From the NCBI RefSeq assembly GCF_002917095.1, contig NZ_PQGA01000020.1, positions 45,048 to 109,047 of the forward strand: a DNA stretch of 64,000 bases, given 5' to 3'. Below the pieces are notes generated by a model. That model ran no database searches. It saw only the letters and a program-made list of their open reading frames with translations, and was not told where the DNA came from. How positions within the stretch are numbered: position 1 is the first letter of the stretch; the number at the start of each line of letters is the position of its first letter. The stretch is from Paraburkholderia eburnea (GTDB taxonomy: Bacteria; Pseudomonadota; Gammaproteobacteria; Burkholderiales; Burkholderiaceae). Of the stretch, positions 25,632 to 34,356 are shown one piece after another. A program made the position numbers and the translations under genes.

Positions 25632-25834
25632 CGAGCATCAAAAAAAGTTTTTCATTTTGCACGCGCAAAAATCCAGGCACGCGCACGATCCTGGGGCCGG
25701 TGGCCGCAGAGATTCGATCCCCCCCCGGGGGGGCAATGGATGCCGCTGTGGGCGCCCACGTGGCCACGGCTGGCGCCGGTTTGCTGCTGGTAGGCAATTT
25801 GCGAGTCAAACTCGGTCGTCCGCACACGGCGCCT
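25632..25834. other. Probable cos region with a C7G7 palindrome
   Basis: The 203 bases between small terminase and HNH gene hold no gene. They include a run of eight C followed by seven G, so 25720-25733 is a perfect 14-base palindrome. Flanking sequence is GC-rich with several short inverted repeats. In HK97-type phages with an HNH gene beside the terminase the cohesive-end site lies here, which makes this the best candidate. The nick positions cannot be read from sequence alone. Confidence 0.5.
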
Positions 25835-26209
25835 CTAACGTCGATTTCGCCGCGCGGTCTCGGTGGCCGTCTTGCGGTTGTGGCACGGCACGCAAAGCGA
25901 CTGCAGGTTGGCCCAGTCGAAGCGCGCACCGCCATCCTTGATCGGCACCACGTGGTCGACCACAACGGCCGCGATGGTCATCCCTCGTGCCCGGCACGTG
26001 ACACATACCGGATGCGCGCGCAGATACGCCGCGCGACATTGCTGCCATGCCATCGACTTGTAGAAGGCGAGCTCCGCATCAAACGTGCGCCGGGCGCGAC
26101 CGTAATCGCGATGCGTCCATCCACGATGTGTGGCGCAGAAGCCGGGCGTCGCGAGCACGGCCGCGCATCCTGGGAACCGGCATGGCGTCGGAGCTCCACG
26201 TGGCATCAC
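25835..26209 (-). CDS. HNH endonuclease (packaging-associated)
   Basis: The 124-residue protein carries an HNH fold: the zinc pair C-V-T-C, the D-H-V-V-P-I first His, N-L-Q-S-L-C-V-P-C-H-N-R-K with Asn, second zinc pair and final His. An additional Cys-rich segment lies at the start (C-R-F-P-G-C and C-A-T-H). HNH proteins beside the terminase are needed for cos cleavage in HK97-type phages, which fits the location. Confidence 0.92.
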   Translation of the reverse strand: MMPRGAPTPCRFPGCAAVLATPGFCATHRGWTHRDYGRARRTFDAELAFYKSMAWQQCRAAYLRAHPVCVTCRARGMTIAAVVVDHVVPIKDGGARFDWANLQSLCVPCHNRKTATETARRNRR

Positions 26210-26280
26210 ATCTTCCGCTTGGCTTCATGATTGAACAGCGTGTTCATGGAGTCGTTATCCACCACGAGAGGAGCACGACC

Positions 26281-26793
26281 ATGAGCACCATCGAACTGAC
26301 GCCCGCCCAACACGCGATCCTTGCCTACGCCATCAACCACACCAGCGGCAAGATCGACTGGTTTCCCGACAACATCAAGGGTGGCGCCCGCAAAAAGGTG
26401 ATCGATGGCCTGTCGAACCGCGCCCTGATCACCGCCGACGGCACCGACTGGTTTGTGGCCGCCGAGGGTTACGATGCGCTGGGCGCACCGCGCCCTGGAC
26501 TGGTGGAGCCCGTCGATCCTGCCGATCCCGAGATGGAGACAGCAGTCGAAACCGCCGAAGCAAACCTCGGGATCAAGGCACCACGCCGCACGCGTGAGAA
26601 CAGCAAGCAGGCGCTGGTGATCACGATGCTGCGCCGACCGGAAGGCGCCACGATCGCGCAGATCTGCGAGGCGACCAGCTGGCAAAGCCACACGGTGCGA
26701 GGCACGCTGGCCGGCGCTCTGAAGAAGAAACTCGGACTCAACGTCACATCCGACAAACAGGGCGAGGAACGCATCTACCGGATCGCCGACTGA
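26281..26793 (+). CDS. DUF3489 protein
   Basis: The 170-residue protein has an N-terminal helical part (M-S-T-I-E-L-T-P-A-Q-H) and a C-terminal DUF3489 domain with a winged-helix look: R-P-E-G-A-T-I-A-Q-I-C-E-A-T-S-W-Q-S-H-T-V-R-G. GAGAGGAG lies before the ATG at 26281. It reads against all flanking genes, between HNH and methyltransferase, so it must have its own promoter. A DNA-binding regulatory role is likely but unproven. Confidence 0.8.
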   Translation: MSTIELTPAQHAILAYAINHTSGKIDWFPDNIKGGARKKVIDGLSNRALITADGTDWFVAAEGYDALGAPRPGLVEPVDPADPEMETAVETAEANLGIKAPRRTRENSKQALVITMLRRPEGATIAQICEATSWQSHTVRGTLAGALKKKLGLNVTSDKQGEERIYRIAD

Positions 26794-26809
26794 CGCCCCC
26801 GGAAAAGTC

Positions 26810-28066
26810 TCACTGAGGCTCCTGCAAAGTCTCACCGAAGCGCGCTCCATCGTGGGCGCGTGTCGCTTCGGCGCCCGTATAGTCCTGCCAGCGGCGCACG
26901 ATCACGTCGACGTACTTCGGATCGAGTTCGATCAGTCGCGCGCGTCGTCCAGATTTCTCGCATGCGATCAGCGTCGTGCCCGAGCCACCGAACGGATCCA
27001 GCACGATGTCGCGCGTCTTGCTGCTGTTACGCACCGCGCGTTCAACCAGCTCGACCGGCTTCATCGTCGGATGCAGGTCGTTCTTCGCGGGCTTCCTGAT
27101 CTGCCAGACATCGCCCTGATCGCGTGCGCCGCACCAGAAGTGATCGGCCCCGTCGCGCCAGCCGTAGAGGATTGGCTCGTACTGACGTTGGTAATCGGCG
27201 CGGCCGAGCGTGAAGGTGTTCTTGGCCCAGATAATGAACGTCGACCAGCGACCACCAGCGGTACGGAACGCCGACTGCAGCGTATCGAGCTCGCTCGACG
27301 ACATCGCGATGTACACGGCGCCCTTGGTGAATGCCAGGATGTTCAGACAGGCTGCGGTCAGGAACGCCTCGAAGCCGGCACCGAGATTGTCGTTCAGGAT
27401 CGGACGATTCTTGCCGCGCAGCTTGTCCTTCGCAGTGTTCGCGTAGTTGACGTTGTACGGCGGATCCGCGAACACCATGTCGGCCAGCTCATCGCCGAGC
27501 AGCGTCTTGTACGATTCGGCCTTCGTTGCATCGCCACACAACAGCCGATGCTCGCCGAGCAGCCAGACATCACCAGCACGTGACACCGGGATCTCATCGA
27601 CCTCCGGGACGGCATCTTCGTCGGTTTGCCCGCCGTGATCCGGTTCGTCGCCGGCGATCAGCGCATCCCATTCGTCGGTGCTGAAGCCGGTGAGCGCGAG
27701 ATCGATGCCGGCGTCCTTCAGCTCGGCCAGCTCGAGGCCTAGCAGCTCATCGTCCCACGATGCGTTCTCGCCGATCTTGTTGTCGGCCAGGATCAGCGCG
27801 CGACGCTGGATGTCGGTCAGGTGCGTCATCGGCACCACTGGCACTTCGGTGAGTCCGAGCTTGCGCGCCGCGAGCAGACGACCGTGGCCGGCGATGACGT
27901 TGTTCTGGCCATCGACCAGGATCGGCGCACCCCAGCCAAACTCGATGATGCTTGCGGCAATCTGCGCCACCTGTGCATCGGAATGCTGCTTGGCGTTCCG
28001 CGCATACGGGATCAGCACGTCGACCGGTCGCAACTCGATTTTGACGTCAGTGACCGGATTACGCAT
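26810..28066 (-). CDS. ParB-domain plus DNA methyltransferase (DPPY type)
   Basis: The 418-residue protein has an N-terminal ParB/sulfiredoxin-like domain (about 1-100, with I-A-G-H-G-R-L-L-A-A-R-K). A beta-class amino-methyltransferase follows. Motif IV is D-P-P-Y in V-F-A-D-P-P-Y-N-V-N-Y, and the SAM motif comes near the C-terminus as D-P-F-G-G-S-G-T-T. DPPY favours N6-adenine methylation. The ATG at 28066 overlaps the end of the upstream paralogue by eight bases. Without a cognate nuclease it is likely a phage self-protection or regulatory methylase. Confidence 0.9.
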   Translation of the reverse strand: MRNPVTDVKIELRPVDVLIPYARNAKQHSDAQVAQIAASIIEFGWGAPILVDGQNNVIAGHGRLLAARKLGLTEVPVVPMTHLTDIQRRALILADNKIGENASWDDELLGLELAELKDAGIDLALTGFSTDEWDALIAGDEPDHGGQTDEDAVPEVDEIPVSRAGDVWLLGEHRLLCGDATKAESYKTLLGDELADMVFADPPYNVNYANTAKDKLRGKNRPILNDNLGAGFEAFLTAACLNILAFTKGAVYIAMSSSELDTLQSAFRTAGGRWSTFIIWAKNTFTLGRADYQRQYEPILYGWRDGADHFWCGARDQGDVWQIRKPAKNDLHPTMKPVELVERAVRNSSKTRDIVLDPFGGSGTTLIACEKSGRRARLIELDPKYVDVIVRRWQDYTGAEATRAHDGARFGETLQEPQ

Positions 28067-29447
28067 AGGCGACCTCGTCGATGGCGACACGTTCGGCTCC
28101 GACCTGCTCGAAGGACCGTCCGGAGCTCGCCAGTGTCACCTCGGCGTCCGGGTAGTGCTGCAGGAAGCGGCGGATCGCGACATCCACGTACTCGGGTGCG
28201 ATCTCGACTGCACGGCAGCGACGGCGCGTGCGTTCCGCCGCGAGCAGCGAGGTGCCGGAGCCATTGAACGGCTCGAACACGACGTCACTCGCATCGGAGA
28301 ATGCCAGCATCACGTGCTCGGGCAGCCCGACCGGGAACACGGCCGGATGATCGATGCCGTCGCCGATAGTGCCCTTGTGTCGCATGATCCGGATCACGCT
28401 GTCGGGGATGCGGGTGTCCTGTGTTGGCGTGCCGGCGTGAGACCAGCCACCCACTTCGCCGTCCTTCTTGCGCATTGCGGTCGACGAGCCATCGGCACGC
28501 AGATGCGATTCCTGGCCGGCGTGCTTGCACGGCACGATCTTGTTCGGACGCCGCACTTCGCGGTTGAAATGGAAAACGAACTCGAAGCTTGGTGCGAGGC
28601 GGCCGTTCCAGTCACCGGGCATTCCCGGGCCCTGATCCCACACATACCAGCCGAAGCGCCGCCAGCTGGACGCGTGCATCCACTGCAGCCAGCCGTCCCA
28701 GTAGGGGATGACTTCGTTGTCGCGATGGATCAGGCCGAGATTGACGAGCACCTGGCCGTCTGCGGCCATCGGCAGTGCGGCAAACACGCCGCGCATCAAG
28801 CCGTCCCAATCGACGATCGTGTTTGTGTAGTCGCGCTGGTTGCCGTAGGGCGGGCTGGTGAAGCACAACGATGCGCGATCTTCGCCCATCAGTGTCGCGA
28901 TGACCGTCGGATCGGCGGCATCACCGCAGATGAGCCGATGCGTGCCAATCTGCCAGACATCACCAGCCCGAGTGACCGGCGTGGTCGGTGCCTCCGGCAC
29001 ATCGTCAGCGGCGTCGTCGCCTTCGACCGACTCGGATTCGCTGTCACCGAGCAGCTCCGCAATCTCGTTGTCATCGAAGCCGGTCAGATCAAGGTCGAAC
29101 CCGGCCGCCTGCAGATCGGCCAGCTCGAGCGACAGAAGTTCGCCGTCCCAGCCCGCGCGTTCCGTGAGTTTGTTCTCCGCGAGGATGAACGCACGCTTCT
29201 GCGTCTCGGACAGGTGCGCGAGTTCGATCACGGGCATCTCGGTCATCGCAAGCTTGCGCGCAGCGAGGAGGCGACCGTGACCAGCGATGACGCCGCGGTG
29301 CCCATCGACCAGCACCGGGTTGTTGAAGCCAAATTCTCGGATGCTCGCCGCAATCTGGGCGATCTGCTCATCGCTGTGCGTGCGCGCGTTACGGGCGTAC
29401 GGGATCAGTGACTCGATCGGACGATAGTCGATTTGCAGGGCCGGCAT
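28059..29447 (-). CDS. ParB-domain plus DNA methyltransferase (SPPY type)
   Basis: The 462-residue paralogue has the same order as its neighbour: ParB-like domain first, then motif IV, then the SAM motif E-P-F-N-G-S-G-T-S. Its motif IV is S-P-P-Y in C-F-T-S-P-P-Y-G-N-Q, as found in many N4-cytosine enzymes. It carries an additional 70-90 residue segment between motifs IV and I. The ATG at 29447 gives the start MPALQIDYRP; no ribosome site is evident, and the start lies 14 bases after the T-run of a terminator. An ATG at 29486 inside the hairpin is an alternative. Confidence 0.88.
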   Translation of the reverse strand: MPALQIDYRPIESLIPYARNARTHSDEQIAQIAASIREFGFNNPVLVDGHRGVIAGHGRLLAARKLAMTEMPVIELAHLSETQKRAFILAENKLTERAGWDGELLSLELADLQAAGFDLDLTGFDDNEIAELLGDSESESVEGDDAADDVPEAPTTPVTRAGDVWQIGTHRLICGDAADPTVIATLMGEDRASLCFTSPPYGNQRDYTNTIVDWDGLMRGVFAALPMAADGQVLVNLGLIHRDNEVIPYWDGWLQWMHASSWRRFGWYVWDQGPGMPGDWNGRLAPSFEFVFHFNREVRRPNKIVPCKHAGQESHLRADGSSTAMRKKDGEVGGWSHAGTPTQDTRIPDSVIRIMRHKGTIGDGIDHPAVFPVGLPEHVMLAFSDASDVVFEPFNGSGTSLLAAERTRRRCRAVEIAPEYVDVAIRRFLQHYPDAEVTLASSGRSFEQVGAERVAIDEVAYA

Positions 29448-29460
29448 CGGGAGCGGAAAT

Positions 29461-29492
29461 AAAAAACCCGCGAGAGCGGCGCTCATCGCGGG
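29461..29492 (-). terminator. Strong intrinsic terminator upstream of the late genes
   Basis: On the minus strand CCCGCGA is paired with TCGCGGG, with an inner GAGC/GCTC stem, followed by six T residues. It lies between the DUF6362-like gene and the methyltransferase, so it marks the end of early leftward transcription. The late genes beyond it would need antitermination or a new promoter. Confidence 0.85.
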
Positions 29493-29641
29493 CAAGAGAG
29501 GAGAGGGCGGTGCGAGATCCACCTCTCGCAACCATAGCCGCAATCTTAGCGAAATTTCCTCAAAATGCGACACCCCGAAAATCGTGGGATCTTGGTATTA
29601 GTCTGCATATGCTTGAGGGACCCCTTAACGACCCGCAACGT

Positions 29642-30025
29642 CTATTGATTCCCGTTATCGAGTTGCTGGACGATGTGCTGCATGGCGCTATCCCACCGGC
29701 GCTGGGCAGTCCGCGCGACGCAGCCGAAGCGCTTCGCGATGTCTTCCCAGCGATGCCGTTCGGCACGCATCCAGACAAGATGCCGCTGTTCCTCTTCGAG
29801 CCACTGCACCCAGCGCATCGTTTCCAGCATCCGGTCGACCGCAGATGGTGACGGCGGCAACGGACGGCACTCGCGATCCTCGTTCGCAAGTGCTTCCCAT
29901 TCGCGCCGCACAAATTCCGGCCAGACGTTGAAGTAACCCTGAACACGCACGGGCGGCAGACGGTGGCTGGTATCCGCTGCCTCGACAAAGCGTGCTGCCA
30001 CAGTATCGACGCTCCACTCAGCCAT
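29642..30025 (-). CDS. DUF6362-like protein, possible late regulator
   Basis: The 127-residue protein has an N-terminal helical part (V-D-T-V-A-A-R-F-V-E-A-A) and a C-terminal helix-turn-helix resembling sigma region 4 (R-W-E-D-I-A-K-R-F-G-C-V-A-R-T-A-Q-R-R-W). The ATG at 30025 has CGGAGG six bases upstream. Its place as the last early gene before a strong terminator is the usual place of Q- or RinA-like late regulators, so control of the late operon is a reasonable inference. Confidence 0.75.
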   Translation of the reverse strand: MAEWSVDTVAARFVEAADTSHRLPPVRVQGYFNVWPEFVRREWEALANEDRECRPLPPSPSAVDRMLETMRWVQWLEEEQRHLVWMRAERHRWEDIAKRFGCVARTAQRRWDSAMQHIVQQLDNGNQ

Positions 30026-30233
30026 GGCGACCTCCGTGGCCGGGCGGGCCATAGAGCCGGTTGCCGATCCGGCGCACGAACTCGCGCTCGATGAAATCCA
30101 GCCGTTCGTCCTGCTCTGCGACAACGAGGATGCGCTGGCGCTGCCAGCCGTCGCGTTTCACGGCATCGACATCCATGGCCAAGGGCTGGTGACGCGCGAG
30201 CGACGACGGGGAAGATGGAATCGGGATCTTCAT
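30018..30233 (-). CDS. Small phage protein of unknown function
   Basis: The 71-residue frame starts with an ATG overlapping the RuvC stop (ATGA) and overlaps the next gene by eight bases. The N-terminal 20 residues look unstructured; the rest (D-G-W-Q-R-Q-R-I-L-V-V-A-E-Q-D-E-R-L and R-E-F-V-R-R-I-G) is charged and helical. An internal ATG at residue 20 is also possible. No function is apparent. Confidence 0.6.
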   Translation of the reverse strand: MKIPIPSSPSSLARHQPLAMDVDAVKRDGWQRQRILVVAEQDERLDFIEREFVRRIGNRLYGPPGHGGRHG

Positions 30234-30700
30234 GCGATTGCCTCCTGCGTGTCGATGGCCCAGTGCAGCAGTGCGAGTGCGTCGGCCTCGTTGTCATCGG
30301 TGACGGCGTGACCGAGCGAGCACATCGCGGCAATCACCGCTTCCTTGCCCGCGTTGCCCTTGCCGGTCGCGTGCTTCTTGATTGTGCCCACCGGCACACC
30401 CTGGTACGGGATACGGTGGTGCTCGCACCATGCCGAGAGCGTGGCGAGGAATCCGCCATACGCATGTGCTGCGTCGACACCGGCATGACGGCGCACTTCC
30501 TCGAAGTACACAGCGTGAATATCCTCGGCGCTGCCGTGCAGTTCAGAAAGCCAGCGACGAAAGCGCAGAAAGCGCATGCCACCGCCTTCGAAACGTTGCG
30601 GTCGGAAGTGCTGCGTGCCGCTCGTGATACCGCCATCACACCGGCGCAGCGCCCAGCCGGTGGTCGTGCCCAGATCGAGGGCGAGAATCGTCGTGATCAT
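30230..30700 (-). CDS. RuvC-type Holliday junction resolvase
   Basis: The 156-residue protein has the RNase H-like pattern: Asp9 in L-A-L-D-L-G-T-T-T-G-W-A, a glutamate in V-Y-F-E-E-V, and the C-terminal acidic residues of D-D-N-E-A-D-A-L-A-L-L. It would resolve branched DNA before packaging. The ATG at 30700 has AGGAACG nine bases upstream. Phage RuvC proteins of this type lie next to late regulators, as here. Confidence 0.85.
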   Translation of the reverse strand: MITTILALDLGTTTGWALRRCDGGITSGTQHFRPQRFEGGGMRFLRFRRWLSELHGSAEDIHAVYFEEVRRHAGVDAAHAYGGFLATLSAWCEHHRIPYQGVPVGTIKKHATGKGNAGKEAVIAAMCSLGHAVTDDNEADALALLHWAIDTQEAIA

Positions 30701-30761
30701 GATTGCAGTCGTTCCTGTCGGAGTGGAACGGCACAACTGGCAGAGCAAAACGTAATACCTC

Positions 30762-30793
30762 TGTGTGCGCGCGCACACGCGCACGCGTATACG
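30762..30793. repeat. Alternating purine-pyrimidine tract with 16-bp palindrome
   Basis: All 32 bases alternate pyrimidine and purine, mostly CG and TG/CA steps. Within it 30763-30778 is the perfect palindrome GTGTGCGCGCGCACAC. The tract occupies the gap between the primase-helicase stop and the RuvC start. Such DNA readily forms Z-DNA or a cruciform. Its role is unknown; a replication-initiation or regulatory element is possible. Confidence 0.7.
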
Positions 30794-30844
30794 AGTTACG
30801 TTGTTTTGTGCCAGATGCGCCGGTCGGCATGCTCGAATGGGGAC

Positions 30845-33121
30845 TCAGTTGTCGGCGTATGGGGTGTATGCGGGGGTATGCGGGTGTTTGAGGTCAATGC
30901 CTCGGAAACCGCGCAGACCCGCCGGGTTTTTCCATTTATCGTATCCACGCGTGATGAGCAGATCGGAAAACCGTCGTTGTGATCCGACAAACTCACCGGC
31001 GGATTCCGCCCATTGCTTCCAGTCGCTGAACAGTTCGGCGCTTAGCGACTTCGCGTTGACCTCACGCACGCAGCGTTCGTCGAGCCAGCGGCCCAGTGCA
31101 TCCTCGGCCTCGAAATACTCCTCGGTCGCGTCTCTCACCTGTTGCGGCGGGTCAAGTCGCCCCAAACGTTGCCAGTCGAGGCAGCCCTGGATTGCCCACG
31201 CCAGGATGCCGTCGCGCTCGGCCAGGAGTTTCTGCTGGAGCAGCTTGTCGCGCCGCTCAGCCGGGATGGTGAGCGTGAACGGGATCAGATGCAGCCGCCG
31301 CTTCATGGCTTCGTCGATGTTGCGGATCGCGGGTTTGTGGTTCCCGGCAACAAACAGCTTGAATTGCGGTAGGAACTCGAAGAAGTCCTGCCGCATGAAG
31401 CGCGCGGAGATCTTGTCGCCACCCGTGAGGTTCTTGATCTTCGACTCGGCCCAGCGCCTCCCCTGTTCCGTTTCGATCGCCGACACAAAGCGCGCGCCAC
31501 GCAGGCTCGCCATATCCGTCGGATGCCGGTCATTACGCGTTTCCATGAATGTGTCCATCGGTGCGTTGGTGGCGTAGTCGCCCAGGATCGTTGCCAGCGT
31601 GTTCACGAATACCGACTTGCCGTTGGCGCCCGTACCGTAGAGGAAGAACAGCGCATGCTCCTGCGTCGAACCGGTGAGCGCGTAGCCCACCGTCCGTTGC
31701 AGATAGGCCTGTAGCTCGATATCCTCGCCGGTGACCTCGATGAGGAACTGCCGCCAGATCGGGCAGTTGCCGCCTGGGGTCGCCGTCGTGACCCGAGTCA
31801 TCCGGTCGGTACGGTCGTGCGCGCGCTGTCTGCCGGTCGTGAGATCGACTACGCCACCTGGCGTATTGAGCAGCCACGGGTCGGCGTCCCATTCCGCGGT
31901 GGTGGCCGCATGCCGGCGATCCGATCGAGCCAGCCGTTCGACGCCAGCGACCGTCCCAGAGCTGGCGAGTCTGGCGGCAATCTTCGGATTGTCGGCATGC
32001 ATGGCCGTGTGGCGGCACACGCTACGGATCAGGTCGGTCGCGGCCAGCGTGTCTTCGGCGCGCCAGCGGTGACCGTCCCACATCATCCAGCGTCCCCATG
32101 CCGACACGTAGCGCCAGTCGCGGTAGTAGCGGCGGGTGAATGCCAGCGCCAGCGCGTCTTCCGTGCCCCATACGGATTCGTCGCTGCCGACGGCCGGTTC
32201 CTGTTCGATGTCGATGTTGTAGATCTGGGCACGCGGGGCTTGGGCGAGAAAGGCTGCGAGATCGAAACACTCAGCCACGGCATCTGCTGCATCCCACCCT
32301 TCTGAAGCTTCCTCGGGTGGATACAGAATGTGGCAAGACTTCGCGCCTGCCGTGAGGATGGCCTGTGCCGCCTGCGTCGCATACTCCCAGCCGGGTTTGT
32401 CGCGGTCGGGCCAGATGAGCACGGCCTTGTCCGCGAGCGGAGACCAGTCGGTCTTCTCGACGGGCGCGTTCGCACCGTGCATCGCCGTGGTTGCGACGAT
32501 GCCTGCGTTGATCAATGCCTGTGCGCATTTCTCTCCTTCGACCAGGACCACCTGCGCGGCATTGACCATGCCCGGCTGGTTGTAGAGAGGGCGCGGATTG
32601 GGCGGGGCCATCTTGCGGCGCTTCGCATCCCACGGCCGGAATTCCTTCTTCCGGCCCGGTGGGTCGTAGCGGTAGACGACAGCAATCAGCTGGCCGCTGG
32701 CATCCAGGTAATCCCACTTGGCCGTGGCCGGGCCGAGATCGTCGACCGGCGCTTCCTTTTTCGTGCGTCGTTTCGGCGTGAGGGCGCTCTGTCCAATCAG
32801 CTCGCGTGCCTCCTGCAGCACGCGCGGGAAATCGACGTGAGCGTTGACACCGAGCCATGCCGCGATCAGATCGAAGATGTCGCCGCCGTCACCGGTAGCG
32901 CGGTCGGTCCACAATCCGGCCTTCTCTCCGGCGAGCACTATTTCTAGGCTATCGCCCGGGCTACCCAATACGTCACCGACAAGGAACAGACCCCGGCGCT
33001 GCTTGCCTGCCGGGTACAGGACGGTGAGGACCGATTCGATATGGGCAATCAATGTCGCGCGTATCTCGTCACGGTTCGTGTCCTCATGTACGGAGGACGG
33101 GATGTCGTTGAAATCGATCAT
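30845..33121 (-). CDS. Primase-helicase, P4/D5 type
   Basis: The 758-residue protein combines a TOPRIM-like primase core (V-V-L-V-E-G-E-K-C-A near residue 195; W-P-D-R-D near 255) with a D5-type N domain and an SF3 helicase. Walker A is G-T-G-A-N-G-K-S near residue 496 and the helicase sensor region includes F-V-A-G-N-H-K-P. It would prime and unwind phage DNA. The ATG at 33121 has GGGGAGAA upstream. It is the largest early gene. Confidence 0.92.
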   Translation of the reverse strand: MIDFNDIPSSVHEDTNRDEIRATLIAHIESVLTVLYPAGKQRRGLFLVGDVLGSPGDSLEIVLAGEKAGLWTDRATGDGGDIFDLIAAWLGVNAHVDFPRVLQEARELIGQSALTPKRRTKKEAPVDDLGPATAKWDYLDASGQLIAVVYRYDPPGRKKEFRPWDAKRRKMAPPNPRPLYNQPGMVNAAQVVLVEGEKCAQALINAGIVATTAMHGANAPVEKTDWSPLADKAVLIWPDRDKPGWEYATQAAQAILTAGAKSCHILYPPEEASEGWDAADAVAECFDLAAFLAQAPRAQIYNIDIEQEPAVGSDESVWGTEDALALAFTRRYYRDWRYVSAWGRWMMWDGHRWRAEDTLAATDLIRSVCRHTAMHADNPKIAARLASSGTVAGVERLARSDRRHAATTAEWDADPWLLNTPGGVVDLTTGRQRAHDRTDRMTRVTTATPGGNCPIWRQFLIEVTGEDIELQAYLQRTVGYALTGSTQEHALFFLYGTGANGKSVFVNTLATILGDYATNAPMDTFMETRNDRHPTDMASLRGARFVSAIETEQGRRWAESKIKNLTGGDKISARFMRQDFFEFLPQFKLFVAGNHKPAIRNIDEAMKRRLHLIPFTLTIPAERRDKLLQQKLLAERDGILAWAIQGCLDWQRLGRLDPPQQVRDATEEYFEAEDALGRWLDERCVREVNAKSLSAELFSDWKQWAESAGEFVGSQRRFSDLLITRGYDKWKNPAGLRGFRGIDLKHPHTPAYTPYADN

Positions 33122-33143
33122 TTTGAGTTCTCCCCGATTGCGG

Positions 33144-33881
33144 TTATGGCCGTGTGTTCCAGCAGCGGTCCTGCCACGCGCACATCCGGCATTCGAAGTG
33201 AGTGGGGTCATTGAATCCGCGCGGCAGTCGTTCGCCGGCATCGCTTGCGCCAATCACTGTCACGGCACGGTCGGACATGCGTTGGGCGAGCACCGCATCG
33301 AACGGAACCAGCTCGATGTAGAGATCCATCGTGTCGGCGTTGATTGCCGTGAACACGGCGGGATGCTCGTGCAGACCGAGATAGGCCTGGTAGAGCGCGA
33401 CCTGTGCGGCATAGATAGGTTTGGCGACGGTGAGCCGGTGCTTGAGCAATTCGCGCCACGACTTGCCGCCGAGGCACTTGTTTTCCCAGAGCGCCGGATA
33501 GCTGACGTCGTCGGGGCCGCCGGCGAGCACACCGTCGATATGTCCCTGCAGCCGACCATCGAGAGCCGAGAAGCCGAACTGCTCGCCATCAGCCTTGCGT
33601 GTGCGAAGATCGAATCCGGCATCACGCAGCCATGCGACCATGCAGTCCTCCATCACATGACCACGCTCGAAGATGCGCAGCATGCGGCCCGGGAAATCAT
33701 GACCGTGGTCGACGGCGGTGCGCTCGTATTCGTACTGCAATGCACGCTCGCACGCGGCCCCCAGACGCGAGGCACCGAGATACGTGCGACTGCCTTCACG
33801 TTTGCTCGTGCGCTGCATGCCGGCATCAATCAGTGTCGTGATCCGCTCCGACAAAACGGACGAAGAATTGAAATCCATCAT
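33144..33881 (-). CDS. PD-(D/E)XK exonuclease, Cas4/RecB-like
   Basis: The 245-residue protein has G-A-S-R-L-G-A-A-C-E-R near the start and a PD-(D/E)XK core with G-H-I-D-G-V-L and L-W-E-N-K-C. Its C-terminus has the cysteines of F-E-C-R-M-C-A-W-Q-D-R-C-W, which with the first cysteine could hold a Cas4-type iron-sulfur cluster. It overlaps the upstream stop (ATGA). With the Sak4-like ATPase and SSB-like protein it forms a recombination module. Confidence 0.85.
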   Translation of the reverse strand: MMDFNSSSVLSERITTLIDAGMQRTSKREGSRTYLGASRLGAACERALQYEYERTAVDHGHDFPGRMLRIFERGHVMEDCMVAWLRDAGFDLRTRKADGEQFGFSALDGRLQGHIDGVLAGGPDDVSYPALWENKCLGGKSWRELLKHRLTVAKPIYAAQVALYQAYLGLHEHPAVFTAINADTMDLYIELVPFDAVLAQRMSDRAVTVIGASDAGERLPRGFNDPTHFECRMCAWQDRCWNTRP

Positions 33882-34342
33882 TGCGCGACCTCCCACGGCA
33901 GGTCGTCTGCCATATCGGCAAACGGATCGCGCGGTGGCGTCGTTCCGCGCACGGTGGACTGGCGCGTCGCCTCGTGGTGCGAGACCATCTGTTCCGTCCA
34001 GCAGGTGACGATCGCGTCAATCACACGCAGGGCTTCTTCCTCGGCATACGCGCCGAGGGACTTGTCGAAACCAATCTCGCCAGCGGCTTCGCCGAAGGCC
34101 TTGAGGCACCGCTTCATTGCGGCGCGTTCGACTTCAGTCGGATCAATCATGGTGTTCTCCGCAATGGTTGCGCCGCCGTCCAGGGCACGAAGCCTGGTGC
34201 CGTACAGCGCATGGAAGGCGTCCTGGCAGCGTCGCGAGCAGAACGCCCCGTCAATCGGGTAGCGCCGGGGATTGCCGATACCGTGACGGGTATCGGCATG
34301 CGTGAGTCCCCGGGCCTGACGGGTGCAGACCCAGCATTTCAT
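33878..34342 (-). CDS. DUF6511-like zinc-binding phage protein
   Basis: The 154-residue protein begins M-K-C-W-V-C and continues with F-C-S-R-R-C, four cysteines that can bind one zinc ion; a helical acidic part follows. Similar small proteins occur between recombination genes of Burkholderia and related prophages. No enzyme motif is present. It overlaps the exonuclease by four bases. Confidence 0.7.
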   Translation of the reverse strand: MKCWVCTRQARGLTHADTRHGIGNPRRYPIDGAFCSRRCQDAFHALYGTRLRALDGGATIAENTMIDPTEVERAAMKRCLKAFGEAAGEIGFDKSLGAYAEEEALRVIDAIVTCWTEQMVSHHEATRQSTVRGTTPPRDPFADMADDLPWEVAQ

Positions 34343-34356
34343 TGGGGATCTCCGCG

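Noticed and set aside
30868..30900. Short GTATGCGGG-like direct repeats at the end of the primase-helicase gene, considered as iterons or CRISPR-like
   Set aside because: They are inside the coding sequence (repeated H-T-P-A-Y-T-P codons), only two or three copies, no spacer pattern. No CRISPR array is present in the window.
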